Origin: Micromonospora inositola
GTDB lineage: Bacteria > Actinomycetota > Actinomycetes > Mycobacteriales > Micromonosporaceae
Assembly (NCBI RefSeq): GCF_900090285.1
Contig: NZ_LT607754.1
Coordinates: 2,542,001-2,606,000 of the forward strand
Length of the DNA stretch: 64,000 nucleotides
Direction: 5' to 3'
Part shown: positions 1-8,946 of the stretch, piece by piece
How the letters are laid out: every line of letters starts with the position of its first letter
Numbering within the stretch: the first letter of the stretch is position 1
Notes under the pieces: generated by a model
What the model was told of the DNA's origin: nothing
The model's database searches: none
The model's input: the letters and a program-made list of their open reading frames with translations, nothing else
Translations under genes and position numbers: made by a program

Positions 1-654
1 GGCGTGATCGGGCCCAACGGCGCCGGCAAGACCTCACTGTTCAACCTGATCACCGGCCTGCGCCGGCCCACCGAGGGGCGGATCCTGCTGGACTCCGAGG
101 ACATCACCGCCCTCCCGCCGCACCGGCGGGCCCGGCTCGGCCTGGGGCGTACCTTCCAGGCGTCCTCGGTCTTCGGCTCGCTCACCGTGCGGGAGAACGT
201 CCGGCTGGCCGTACAGGCGCACCGGGGTGGCTCGATGAAGCTGTGGCGGCGGGCGGCGGCCGACCGGGAGGTCGCCGCCGCCGCCGACGCGGCGCTCGAC
301 CGGGTCGGCCTCCACCACCGGGGTACGGCGCTCGCCGGCACCCTGGCCCACGGCGAGAAGCGCAAGCTGGAGATCGCCCTGCTGCTCGCCGGGGAGCCCC
401 GGGTGATGCTGCTGGACGAGCCGATGGCCGGGGTCAGCGCCGAGGACGTGCCCGAGCTGGTCGAGGTGATCAAGTCGCTGACCGGGGACAGCGGCCGGTC
501 GGTGCTGATGGTGGAGCACCACATGGACGTGATCCTGGAGCTGGCCGACCGGATCGCCGTGATGCACCACGGCGCGCTGCTGGCCTGCGACACCCCGGAG
601 ACCGTGATGGCCAACGCCACGGTCCAGGAGGCCTACCTGGGGGAGTCGCTATGA
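1..654 (+). CDS. livG: Branched-chain amino acid ABC transporter ATP-binding protein LivG (5' partial)
   Basis: This is one of the two cytoplasmic ATPases of a branched-chain amino-acid (HAAT-family) importer. The reading frame is open from base 1, so the N-terminus lies outside the window and 217 residues are visible. The Walker A motif GPNGAGKTS is at the very start, a degenerate signature LAHGEKRKLEI lies near the middle and Walker B VMLLDEP follows. The stop overlaps the livF start (ATGA). The paired ATPases followed by two permeases define the family. A urea (Urt) or amide substrate cannot be excluded because the binding protein is not in view. Confidence 0.9.
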   Translation, partial: GVIGPNGAGKTSLFNLITGLRRPTEGRILLDSEDITALPPHRRARLGLGRTFQASSVFGSLTVRENVRLAVQAHRGGSMKLWRRAAADREVAAAADAALDRVGLHHRGTALAGTLAHGEKRKLEIALLLAGEPRVMLLDEPMAGVSAEDVPELVEVIKSLTGDSGRSVLMVEHHMDVILELADRIAVMHHGALLACDTPETVMANATVQEAYLGESL

Positions 655-1439
655 GTGTGGAACCGGTCCTCGCCGTCGAGGACCTGTCGGTGCGGATCGC
701 CGGGCTGCACATCCTCCAGGGGGTGTCGTTCACCGTCGCGCCCACCGGGGTGACCGTGCTGCTCGGCCGCAACGGCGTCGGCAAGACCACCACGCTGCGC
801 GCGATCGTCGGCCTGACCCCCCGCAACGGCGACGTGCGCGGCACCATCCGGATGGACGCGCAGAGCCTGCTCGCCCGCCCCACCCACCGGCTGGTCCGCG
901 GCGGGCTCGGCTACGTGCCGGAGGACCGCTGCGTCTTCGCCGGCCTCACCGTCGCGGAGAACCTGCGGCTCGCCGAACGGCGGGGCACCACCCCGGCGTA
1001 CGACAAGGTCTTCGCGCTCTTCCCGGAGCTGGACCGGCGCGGACGGCAACGGGCCGGCTCCCTCTCCGGCGGGCAGCAGCAGATGCTCGCGATCGGCCGC
1101 GTCCTGCTCAACGACAACCGGCTGCTGCTGGTCGACGAGCCGACCAAGGGGTTGGCGCCGAAGGTGGTGACCGAGGTGGCCGAGGTGCTGGAACGGGTGG
1201 CGGGGTCGGTGCCGGTGCTGCTGGTCGAGCAGAACCTGGCCGTGGTCCGCCGGCTGGCGAAGGACGCGGTGGTGCTCTCCGCCGGCAAGGTGGCCTGGAC
1301 CGGGAACGCGCAGGAGCTGCTCCTGGAGACGGCGCTGACCAAGTCGCTGCTCGGGGTGGGCTCCGGGGAGGAGCACGCCCCGAGTGCGAGGAGTGAGGTT
1401 GCGAGCCCCGCAGTCGCGAGGAAGGGCGAGCCCCGATGA
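651..1439 (+). CDS. livF: Branched-chain amino acid ABC transporter ATP-binding protein LivF
   Basis: Second ATPase of the importer, 262 aa. Walker A GRNGVGKTT is at residues 39-47, signature LSGGQQQ lies past the middle and Walker B LLLVDEPTKG follows, as in LivF. The ATG at 651 overlaps the livG stop by four bases, which supports this start over a longer frame that opens at 243. The last 18 residues (SARSEVASPAVARKGEPR) lie beyond the normal LivF end and are encoded by a repeat-like stretch at 1384-1435. The gene overlaps livH (ATGA at 1436). Confidence 0.92.
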   Translation: MSVEPVLAVEDLSVRIAGLHILQGVSFTVAPTGVTVLLGRNGVGKTTTLRAIVGLTPRNGDVRGTIRMDAQSLLARPTHRLVRGGLGYVPEDRCVFAGLTVAENLRLAERRGTTPAYDKVFALFPELDRRGRQRAGSLSGGQQQMLAIGRVLLNDNRLLLVDEPTKGLAPKVVTEVAEVLERVAGSVPVLLVEQNLAVVRRLAKDAVVLSAGKVAWTGNAQELLLETALTKSLLGVGSGEEHAPSARSEVASPAVARKGEPR

Positions 1440-2326
1440 GCGCCGTCGTCCTGCTGACGCTGACCGGGCTGGGGCTGGCGGCGCTCTACTTCCTGGTCGC
1501 CTCCGGGCTCTCCCTCGTCTTCGGCCTCGCCGACGTGCTCAACTTCGCGCACGGCCTCTTCCTCGGCGTCGGGGCGTACGCGACGTGGTGGGCGGCCGGC
1601 AACCTGCCCGGCGCCGGTTCCGACGGGTTCGGGTTCGTGGTGGCGGTCGCCTTCGGCGTGCTCGCCGGGGCGCTGGTCGCGGTGCTGGTCGAGCTGGTGC
1701 TGATCCGGCCGCTCTACTCCCGCACCATCGAGCAGGTGCTGGTCACCGTCGGCCTGTCGCTGGCCGGGGTGGCGCTGCTCCAGGCCACCTGGGGCGCCGA
1801 CGCCCGCCCGTTCCCCCGTCCGGCGTGGACCCGGGACGTGACCGGGGTCCTCGGCGCGAACGTGCCGAACGCCGGGCTGCTGCTGATCGTCGCCGCGGCG
1901 GTGGTCCTCGGCGGGCTGCTCGCCTTCCTCCGCTGGACCAGGTACGGCCTGGTGATCCGGGCCGGCGTGGAGAACCGGGAGATGGTGACCGCGCTCGGCA
2001 TCGACGTCCGCAAGGCGTTCACCCTGGTCTTCGCGCTCGGCGGGGCGGCCGCCGCGCTGGCCGGCGCGCTCGGTGGGATCTACTTCGGCACCGTGTCGCC
2101 CGGGCAGGGCGGCTCGCTGCTGATCTTCGCCTTCATCGTGGTGGTGATCGGCGGAATGGGCTCGGTGGTCGGGTCCGCGTACGCGGCGGTCGCGGTGGGG
2201 CTGCTGCAACAGTTCGTGAACTACTACGGCACCTCCGGCCTGGGCGACCTCTGCGTGGTCGGGCTGCTCGCCGTGGTGCTGCTGCTGCGCCCGCAGGGGC
2301 TGGCCGGAAAGGTTGCGCACGCATGA
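1436..2326 (+). CDS. livH: Branched-chain amino acid ABC transporter permease LivH
   Basis: Inner-membrane permease of 296 aa, made almost entirely of hydrophobic segments. The N-terminal LSLVFGLADVLNFAHG is the typical LivH signature, and the C-terminal GGMGSVVGS loop is the expected ATPase-contact region. It pairs with LivM to form the translocation pore. Translation is probably coupled to livF through the ATGA overlap and continues into livM with a four-base overlap at 2323. Confidence 0.93.
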   Translation: MSAVVLLTLTGLGLAALYFLVASGLSLVFGLADVLNFAHGLFLGVGAYATWWAAGNLPGAGSDGFGFVVAVAFGVLAGALVAVLVELVLIRPLYSRTIEQVLVTVGLSLAGVALLQATWGADARPFPRPAWTRDVTGVLGANVPNAGLLLIVAAAVVLGGLLAFLRWTRYGLVIRAGVENREMVTALGIDVRKAFTLVFALGGAAAALAGALGGIYFGTVSPGQGGSLLIFAFIVVVIGGMGSVVGSAYAAVAVGLLQQFVNYYGTSGLGDLCVVGLLAVVLLLRPQGLAGKVAHA

Positions 2327-3429
2327 CCGACTCGATGGTCGACGCACCGCCGGCCGCGGTGCCGGCGGAGCTGACCCCGGCCCGCCGGCGCTGGCACGGT
2401 CTGCGGCCGTACCTGCCGCTGCTGGCGCTGGTGGTGGCGGCGATCGTGCCGTACTCGACGGTGAACCTGCCGGGAGTCTTCGAGGGGCCGCTGAACTCGC
2501 CGGGCACCCTGCAACTGCTCGCCATCTGCCTGGTCTTCGGCGGCCTCGCGGCCGGCTACGACCTGCTCTTCGGCCGCACCGGGATGCTCTCCTTCGGGCA
2601 CGCCCTCTACTTCGCCGCCGGCGTGTACGGCACCGACGTCCTGGTCACCCGCGGCGGGCTGCCGCTGTGGCAGGCCGCGCTGTTCGCGGTCATCGGGGGG
2701 ACGGTCCTCGCCGCGCTGCTCGGTGCGGTGGCGCTGCGTACCGTCGGGATCGCCTTCGCCATGGTGACCCTCGCGTTCGCCCAGGTCGGGGCGATCCTGG
2801 TGGCCCGGGACTTCGGCGGGCTCACCGGCGGCGAGGAGGGGCTGCCGCTGGACGTCTCCGGGCTGCCGCCGGCCCTGGTCGGCGTGGCGAACACGGTGAA
2901 CCTCTACTGGCTGGCGCTGGCGTACCTGACGCTGGTGGTCTTCGTGGTGCACCGGGTGAGCGGCTCACCGACGGGGCGGGTGCTGGCGGGGCTGCGCGAC
3001 GACGAGCGGCGGATCGGGGTGCTCGGGCTCGACCCGTACCGGTTCAAGCTGGTCGCGTTCACCCTGGCCGGCGGGTTGGCGACGGCCGGTGGGGTGGTCT
3101 ACTGCCTGATCGTCGGCGGCGCCTCCCCGCACGTCACCTCCTCCGAGCTGACCCTGTCGCTGCTGGTCATGGTGGTGCTCGGCGGTCCCGGCACCCGCTG
3201 GGGCCCGGTCCTCGGCGGCGTCCTCTACATGTACCTCGACCACCGCCTCACCGCCTTCGGCAGCAGCGACGCCGTCGACAACCTCCCGGCGTTCCTCAGC
3301 CACCCCCTGTCCCAGCCCCTCTTCGTCCTGGGCACCGTCTTCATCCTGGCTGTCTACTTCTTCCCCGGCGGCCTGGCCAGCCTCCGCACCCGTCTGACCC
3401 CCCTCCTCACCGCCCTCCGCCGCCCCTGA
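2323..3429 (+). CDS. livM: Branched-chain amino acid ABC transporter permease LivM
   Basis: Second permease, 368 aa. About 40 hydrophilic N-terminal residues are followed by roughly ten membrane spans. Family motifs include GYDLLFGRTGMLSFGHALYF and the C-terminal GGPGTRWGPVLGG loop. The ATG at 2323 overlaps the livH stop and is the right start; a frame open from 1384 covers the same region but is an extension through livH. It ends the operon at a strong hairpin (3478-3507). Confidence 0.92.
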   Translation: MTDSMVDAPPAAVPAELTPARRRWHGLRPYLPLLALVVAAIVPYSTVNLPGVFEGPLNSPGTLQLLAICLVFGGLAAGYDLLFGRTGMLSFGHALYFAAGVYGTDVLVTRGGLPLWQAALFAVIGGTVLAALLGAVALRTVGIAFAMVTLAFAQVGAILVARDFGGLTGGEEGLPLDVSGLPPALVGVANTVNLYWLALAYLTLVVFVVHRVSGSPTGRVLAGLRDDERRIGVLGLDPYRFKLVAFTLAGGLATAGGVVYCLIVGGASPHVTSSELTLSLLVMVVLGGPGTRWGPVLGGVLYMYLDHRLTAFGSSDAVDNLPAFLSHPLSQPLFVLGTVFILAVYFFPGGLASLRTRLTPLLTALRRP

Positions 3430-3477
3430 CCTCCCTCGATCCGGTTGATCATTTCGCCGGGCCCGCTGACGACGAAA

Positions 3478-3507
3478 GGGCGGCGGCCCCCCGTGTGGCC
3501 GCCGCCC
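3478..3507. terminator. Bidirectional hairpin terminator between livM and a convergent lipoprotein gene
   Basis: An 11-bp perfect stem GGGCGGCGGCC (3478-3488) / GGCCGCCGCCC (3497-3507) with an 8-base loop lies between two convergent genes. No long U tract is present, as is common in actinobacteria. Confidence 0.7.
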
Positions 3508-3520
3508 CCTGCGTCGTGGG

Positions 3521-4330
3521 TCAGCTGTTCAACATCTCGTATGCCATCGCCGGCGCCTTCGTCGCCTGGCTGCCGGTCGGCACGGTGATCTTCGGCGGGC
3601 TGCCGTAGTCGGCGTACGTGACCACGTACTCGTACGCCTTCCGCTTGCCGGCGGCCGGGATCTTCAGCGTCAGCGAGGTCAGGTGCTCGTCCGGACCGAC
3701 CACCGCGGTGAACGGCACCTGCTTGGCGGCCTCGCCGAGCGCCGCCGCCTCGCCGTCCTCCAGCGCCTTCGCCGCGTTGCCGCTGCTCACGTCGACGATC
3801 CCGACGTACCGCCCGGGGCCCTGCTCCTCGACGGAGGTGGCCGCCTCGATGAGCGGACCCGCGTTGCCCTGGTCCGCGCCGTCGTAGGACGGGACGCTCC
3901 CGCCGTCGGTCAGCTTCGCGCGGTCCAGCTTCATCCACTTGTTCGGGAACTTCGGCAGGCCCGGGTGGCCGCTGAACTTCGCCTTCATCCAGATCTCGTC
4001 CCCGATCAGCAGGAACGACATCCTCGCGGTGATGCCGTCCTTGTCCGGCGCCATCGCGGTGTTGATCTCGAAGGCCTTCGCCTCCGGGTCGATCCGGCCG
4101 GTGATGGCGCTGGACGAGTCCTTGCCGCTGAACCGGAACGCCCCCTCCGTACCGTCGGGGACGGCGTCGAGGAGCGCCTCCTTCGGGCTGGGGGTCGGGC
4201 TGGTCCCGGGCGCCGCGGCCGGTTCGCTCTTCGGCCCGCAACCCCCGAGCAGGGTGGTCGCGGCCAGCATGACGCCGACCGTGCCGACCGCCCGTCGGAT
4301 GGTGCCGGCGCTGCCCGTTGCCTGTGTCAT
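3521..4330 (-). CDS. Secreted lipoprotein, LppX/LprG-like fold suspected
   Basis: Predicted lipoprotein of 269 aa. A signal peptide (basic TIRR, then a hydrophobic stretch) ends in a lipobox LLGGC with Cys at about residue 29. After a Pro/Ser linker the domain alternates strands and charged loops (FRFSGKDSSSAITGRID and onward), resembling mycobacterial LppX/LprAFG lipid-carrier lipoproteins. That relation is inferred from pattern only. The start at 4330 places the signal peptide at the N-terminus; the frame stays open to 4474 but the extra residues are basic and unhelpful. It is divergent from the SARP-like regulator at 4473, and the 142-base gap probably holds both promoters. Confidence 0.8.
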   Translation of the reverse strand: MTQATGSAGTIRRAVGTVGVMLAATTLLGGCGPKSEPAAAPGTSPTPSPKEALLDAVPDGTEGAFRFSGKDSSSAITGRIDPEAKAFEINTAMAPDKDGITARMSFLLIGDEIWMKAKFSGHPGLPKFPNKWMKLDRAKLTDGGSVPSYDGADQGNAGPLIEAATSVEEQGPGRYVGIVDVSSGNAAKALEDGEAAALGEAAKQVPFTAVVGPDEHLTSLTLKIPAAGKRKAYEYVVTYADYGSPPKITVPTGSQATKAPAMAYEMLNS

Positions 4331-4472
4331 CGCACTTCTCTTTCTCGCTGCGTGGCTTCTGCCGGTGACGATGCTGCGGGCCGGCACGGCGGTTCGGCTG
4401 CCGATATGCTGCCGTCCGGCTGCCGGGCACTGCCGTCCGGCGACCATGGGGGTGTCAGGAGCGGAAACTCGC

Positions 4473-6341
4473 ATGTCAGGAACGCTGCGTTTCGAGATCC
4501 TCGGCCCTCAGCGGGCCTGGTACGCCGACCGGGAACTCGACCTGGGCCCCGGCAAGCAGCGTGCAGTGCTGGCCGTGCTGTTGCTCTCCGCCGGCCGCCC
4601 GGTGCCCACCGGGCAGATCGTCGACGCGGTCTGGCCGGAGGAGCCGCCCGCGAACGGCCCCAACGTGGTGCAGAAGTACGTCGCCGGGCTGCGCCGGGTG
4701 CTGGAGCCGGACCGCTCGCCGCGTACGCCCGGGCAGGTGCTGACCCTGACCGACGCCGGGTACCTGCTCCGGATCACGCCGGAGGCGGTGGACGCGGTCC
4801 GCTTCGAGCGTGGCGTCCAGCGGGCCCGGCAGCGGCATGCGGCGGGGCGTACGGCCGAGGCCCTGGCCGAGCTGACGGCGGCCCTGAAGCTCTGGCAGGG
4901 GGAGCCGTTCACCGGGTTCGCCGGGCCGGTCTTCGAGGCCGCCCGGCACCGGCTGGTCGAGCTGCGGGCCGTCGCCCTGGAGACCCGCGTCGAGCTGGAG
5001 CTGGCGAGCGGGCGGCACCGCGAGCTGGTCGGCGAACTGGTCGAGCTGGTGGCCGAGTTCCCGGTCCGGGAGCGGCTGCGGTACCAGTTGATGCTGGCGC
5101 TGCATCGCGGCGGCCGGCAGGCGGAGGCGCTCGCCGCGTACCGGGAGTTCGCCGACCTGCTCCGGGAGGAGTACGGCATCGAGCCGGGCGAGGTGCTCCA
5201 GGAGTTGCACCGCCGCGTCCTCCGCTCCGACCCGACGCTGCTGGAGGCGGTCCCGACCGAGCCGGCCGCGGCGGTCCCGACCGAGCCGGTAACGGCGGCT
5301 CCGGCCGAGGAGCGGCCGGACGGGTCGGAGTCGGCCGCCGGGCAGCGGCGCGACCCGCTCGTTCCGGCGGGCACGCCCGACCTGCTCGTCCCCGCGAGCA
5401 CGCCCGACGCGCCGGCCTCGCCGCCGGCCGGGTTCGCGCCGCCGGTCGTCACCGGCTTCGCGCCCGTACCCGCAGCGACCACGAGCTCCGTGGCGCCGGT
5501 CGCCGCCTCCAGGTCCGCGCCGGGCATCGGCTCACCGCCCGGACCGGTCGGCTCGCCGGTCGCCCTCCCCGGGCCGCCGGTCGGCCCGCCCGCCCCGTTC
5601 CTGCCGCCACCGCGATACGAGCAGTCACCCGTCCGCCCCCAGCCGGTGCCGCGTTGGCTGAGTGTGGGCGCCACGATCGTGGGCACGCTCACCGCGCTGC
5701 TCTCCTTCGCCCTGCTCACCTGGCTGGTGGTGCTCGTCTACGCGATCTGGCGGCGTAGCTTGCGCAACGGGCTCGCCGCCCTCTGCTACCTGGCCTTCGG
5801 CGTCACGGTGATCATGGTGATCGGCAACAGCGACCCGGAGGCGGAGGTCACCGATGCCGAGGGGTTGCTCATCCTGACCTGGCTGCTGGTCTGGATCCTC
5901 GGCGTCCTGCACACGATCCTGCTCAACGGAGCCGTCTGGGCGGCGATCACCGGCCGCCCGCCGGGCCGGCCGGCACCCGTTCCCGACGACCGGCGGGTAC
6001 GCCGCGAGCAGGCCCGGTACCTGCTCTACCACTACCCGGCGGCGCGGCAGGAGCTGCACATCGGCCGGCCCGACCTGCGCCGCACGTTCGACGACGGGGG
6101 CCTGGTCGACATCAACGCGGTGGGGGAGAGGGGGCTCGCCGGCCTGCCCGGGATGACCGCCGCGCAGGCCCGGCAGGTCGCGATGGACCGCTGGCTCCGC
6201 GGCCCGTTCGGCTCGATGGAGGAGCTGGCCGCTCGCTGCCTCCTCCCGCCGCTGCTCACCGACTCCCTCCGCGACCTCCTGGTCTTCCTCCCCCCGCTCC
6301 CCGAGTCCACCCCGCCGACCACCCCGCTCCAGCGGAGTTGA
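4473..6341 (+). CDS. SARP/AfsR-type transcriptional regulator with C-terminal membrane region
   Basis: 622 aa. Residues 1-95 form an OmpR-type winged-helix DNA-binding domain, and about 100-250 form a bacterial transcriptional activation domain (BTAD, with LELASGRHRELV and EEYGIEPGEVLQ), as in SARP regulators. A Pro/Ala-rich linker follows, then three membrane spans (about 395-430, 433-452, 464-492) and a cytoplasmic tail whose DINAVGERGLAGLPGMTAAQARQV stretch looks like a helix-hairpin-helix unit. No NB-ARC ATPase domain is present, unlike AfsR. The start at 4473 has AGGAG ten bases upstream; an ATG at 4446 is an alternative. The stop lies inside a long inverted repeat (6339-6395). Target genes are unknown. 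Confidence 0.85.
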   Translation: MSGTLRFEILGPQRAWYADRELDLGPGKQRAVLAVLLLSAGRPVPTGQIVDAVWPEEPPANGPNVVQKYVAGLRRVLEPDRSPRTPGQVLTLTDAGYLLRITPEAVDAVRFERGVQRARQRHAAGRTAEALAELTAALKLWQGEPFTGFAGPVFEAARHRLVELRAVALETRVELELASGRHRELVGELVELVAEFPVRERLRYQLMLALHRGGRQAEALAAYREFADLLREEYGIEPGEVLQELHRRVLRSDPTLLEAVPTEPAAAVPTEPVTAAPAEERPDGSESAAGQRRDPLVPAGTPDLLVPASTPDAPASPPAGFAPPVVTGFAPVPAATTSSVAPVAASRSAPGIGSPPGPVGSPVALPGPPVGPPAPFLPPPRYEQSPVRPQPVPRWLSVGATIVGTLTALLSFALLTWLVVLVYAIWRRSLRNGLAALCYLAFGVTVIMVIGNSDPEAEVTDAEGLLILTWLLVWILGVLHTILLNGAVWAAITGRPPGRPAPVPDDRRVRREQARYLLYHYPAARQELHIGRPDLRRTFDDGGLVDINAVGERGLAGLPGMTAAQARQVAMDRWLRGPFGSMEELAARCLLPPLLTDSLRDLLVFLPPLPESTPPTTPLQRS

Positions 6342-6395
6342 TCAAGAGGTTTGCGTCACGATCCGGAGCCTGGGCGGGCGCAAACCTCTTGATCA
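6339..6395. terminator. 17-bp inverted repeat overlapping a stop codon
   Basis: TGATCAAGAGGTTTGCG (6339-6355) pairs perfectly with 6379-6395 across a 23-base loop. The stop codon of the SARP-like gene is the first three bases of the left arm. It could act as a terminator, or be a dispersed repeat placed at gene ends. Confidence 0.6.
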
Positions 6396-6455
6396 CCGGG
6401 AGCGGGCGCGGGCGGGGTGGGGGTGAGGGTCGGTGGGCGCTGGTAGAAATGCCGG

Positions 6456-8579
6456 ATGAGCCAGGATCGGGCGGCGGTACGGGAGCGGGCCGAGGCGGTG
6501 CTGCGCCGGCTGGCCGGCGAGCACGCCCGGCTGCGGGAGGACCAGTGGCGGGCGATCGAGGCGCTGGTGGTGGACCGGCGCCGGGTGCTCTGCGTGCAGC
6601 GCACCGGGTGGGGCAAGTCGGCGGTCTACTTCGTCGCCACCGCCCTCCTGCGGGAGCGCCCCGACGCCGCCGGCCCGACCGTGATCGTCTCGCCGCTGCT
6701 GGCGCTGATGCGCAACCAGGTGGAGTCGGCGGCGCGCGCCGGCATCCGGGCCCGCACCATCAACTCCGCCAACCTGGACGAGTGGGACGAGATCACCGGC
6801 GAGATCCACGCCGGCGCGGTGGACGTGCTGCTGATCAGCCCGGAACGGCTCAACAACCCCGACTTCCGGGACACCGTGCTGCCGAAGCTGGCCGCCACCA
6901 CCGGCCTGCTGGTGGTGGACGAGGCGCACTGCGTCTCCGACTGGGGGCACGACTTCCGGCCGGACTACCGCCGGCTGCGGACCTTCCTCGGCAACCTGCC
7001 CGAGCGGACGCCCGTGCTCGCCACCACCGCCACCGCCAACGAGCGGGTCACCGCCGACGTCGCCGAGCAACTGGGTGACGCCCTGGTGCTGCGGGGCACG
7101 CTCGACCGGGAGTCGCTCCGGCTGGGCGTACTCGACCTGCCGAGCCCGGCGCACCGGCTGGCCTGGCTCGCCGACCACCTGGACCGGCTCCCCGGCTCGG
7201 GGATCATCTACACGTTGACCGTCGCGGCGGCCGGGGAGACCGCCGAGTTCCTGCGGGCCCGGGGCTGGTCGGTGGCCTCCTACACCGGCCAGGCCGAGGA
7301 CGCCGACCGCCGGGCCGCCGAGCAGGACCTGCTCGACAACAAGATCAAGGCGCTGGTCGCCACCAGCGCGCTGGGCATGGGCTTCGACAAGCCGGACCTC
7401 GGCTTCGTGGTGCACCTCGGCGCGCCGCCCTCGCCGATCGCCTACTACCAGCAGGTCGGCCGCGCCGGCCGGGCCGTGGAGCACGCCGAGGTGCTGCTCC
7501 TGCCCGGCGTCGAGGACGCGGCCATCTGGCGCTACTTCGCCTCCCTGGCCTTCCCACCGGAGGAGCAGGTCCGCGCGGTGCTCGCCGCGCTGCCCACCGA
7601 CCGGCCGATGTCCACCCAGGCCCTCGAACCGGTCGTCGACCTGCGCCGGGCCCGGCTGGAGCTGATGCTCAAGGTGCTCGACGTGGACGGCGCGGTCCGC
7701 CGGGTCCGCGGCGGCTGGCTCGCCACCGGCGAGCCGTGGGTCTACGACGAGGCCCGGTTGCGCCGCGTCGCCCAGGCGCGCACCGCCGAGCAGCAGGCCA
7801 TGCGGGAGTACGCGACCACGCCCGGCTGCCGGATGCGCTACCTGCGGGAATGCCTGGACGACGCCGAGGCGGGCGACTGCGGCCGGTGCGACCGCTGCGC
7901 CGGCCCACTCTTCGCCGCCGAGGTCTCCGACGCCGCGCTCACCGCCGCGCAGACCTTCCTCGGCCGCCCCGGCGTGGAGATCGCGCCCAAGAAGCTCTGG
8001 CCGACCGGGCTGGAGGCGGTGGGCGTACCCCTGAAGGGCCGGATCCCGCCGGCGGAGCAGGCGCTGGCCGGGCGGGCCGTGGGACGGCTGTCCGACCTGG
8101 GCTGGGGTGGGCGGCTGCGCGGCCTGGTCGGGCCGGACGCGGCGGACGGACCGGTCCCGGACGACGTGGCCGCGGCCGTGGTGGAGGTGCTGAAGGCCTG
8201 GGCGCACGGCGACGACCCGTGGCCGCGCCGCCCGGTCGGCGTGGTCGCGGTGGGCTCCCGCACGCACCCCGCGCTGGTCGACTCGCTCGCCGGGCGGATC
8301 GCCACCGTGGGCCGGCTGCCGCTGCTCGGCCAGGTGGTCCCGAACGGTCCGGCCGGGGCCGGCGGGCCGCGCGGCAACAGCGCCCAGCGGGTACGCGCCC
8401 TGCACGACGCCTTCACCGTCCCCGACGAACTGGCCGCCGTCGTCGCCGGGCTGGACGGGCCGGTGCTGCTCGTCGACGATCTGGTCGACTCGGGCTGGAC
8501 GACGACCATGGTGGCCCGGCTGCTGCGCCGGGCCGGCGCCCCCGACGTCCTGCCCCTCGCCCTCGCCGTGGCCGGCTGA
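6456..8579 (+). CDS. RecQ-family DNA helicase with C-terminal phosphoribosyltransferase-like domain
   Basis: 707 aa. Residues 1-400 carry superfamily-2 helicase motifs: QRTGWGKSAVYF (Walker A, about 48-58), VVDEAHCVSDWGHDF (motif II), SPLLALMRNQV, TATAN, and ATSALGMGFDKPD plus QQVGRAGRA (motifs V/VI). A Cys cluster CRMRYLREC...CGRCDRC near 458-482 fits the RecQ zinc site. Beyond it the last 140 residues end in VLLVDDLVDSGWT (about 670-682), the PRPP-binding signature of type I phosphoribosyltransferases. Helicase activity is a family inference; what the transferase-like domain does is unknown. The start at 6456 follows a 60-base gap. Confidence 0.88.
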   Translation: MSQDRAAVRERAEAVLRRLAGEHARLREDQWRAIEALVVDRRRVLCVQRTGWGKSAVYFVATALLRERPDAAGPTVIVSPLLALMRNQVESAARAGIRARTINSANLDEWDEITGEIHAGAVDVLLISPERLNNPDFRDTVLPKLAATTGLLVVDEAHCVSDWGHDFRPDYRRLRTFLGNLPERTPVLATTATANERVTADVAEQLGDALVLRGTLDRESLRLGVLDLPSPAHRLAWLADHLDRLPGSGIIYTLTVAAAGETAEFLRARGWSVASYTGQAEDADRRAAEQDLLDNKIKALVATSALGMGFDKPDLGFVVHLGAPPSPIAYYQQVGRAGRAVEHAEVLLLPGVEDAAIWRYFASLAFPPEEQVRAVLAALPTDRPMSTQALEPVVDLRRARLELMLKVLDVDGAVRRVRGGWLATGEPWVYDEARLRRVAQARTAEQQAMREYATTPGCRMRYLRECLDDAEAGDCGRCDRCAGPLFAAEVSDAALTAAQTFLGRPGVEIAPKKLWPTGLEAVGVPLKGRIPPAEQALAGRAVGRLSDLGWGGRLRGLVGPDAADGPVPDDVAAAVVEVLKAWAHGDDPWPRRPVGVVAVGSRTHPALVDSLAGRIATVGRLPLLGQVVPNGPAGAGGPRGNSAQRVRALHDAFTVPDELAAVVAGLDGPVLLVDDLVDSGWTTTMVARLLRRAGAPDVLPLALAVAG

Positions 8580-8715
8580 CCCGATCCGCGAGGCGCGTGC
8601 CTTCGGGGGTCGTCCGTTGCCGGGGAAAAGTTCCCGCCGAGGCCGGAATGCGAGCGTCGCCACCGTCACCGACCGTGCGGGGACCGGCACCCCGTCCGGC
8701 GGTACCGTGGGGCCC

Positions 8716-8946
8716 ATGACCGAGCAGCGACCCGTCACGCAGACGTACGCCGTCACCGGGATGACCTGCGAGCACTGCGTGCGGGCGGTCGCCGGGGAGC
8801 TGTCAGCCCTGCCCGGTGTGCAGGACGTCCGGGTGGACCTGAGCGCCGGCACCGCCACCGTCACCAGCGCCGCGCCGCTGCCGGTGGAGTCGGTCCGGGC
8901 CGCAGTCGACGAGGCTGGCTATGAGCTGGCCGGCGGCGTTGCCTGA
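8716..8946 (+). CDS. copZ: Heavy-metal-associated domain protein, copper chaperone CopZ-like
   Basis: Small cytoplasmic metal chaperone of 76 aa consisting of one HMA domain, with the metal-binding motif GMTCEHC (Cys18 and Cys21). Family members pass Cu(I) to P1B-type ATPases or repressors. The start at 8716 gives the normal domain length; a GTG frame open from 8617 adds an Arg-rich tail with no family support. It overlaps the next gene by 26 bases, so the two are probably co-translated. Confidence 0.9.
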   Translation: MTEQRPVTQTYAVTGMTCEHCVRAVAGELSALPGVQDVRVDLSAGTATVTSAAPLPVESVRAAVDEAGYELAGGVA

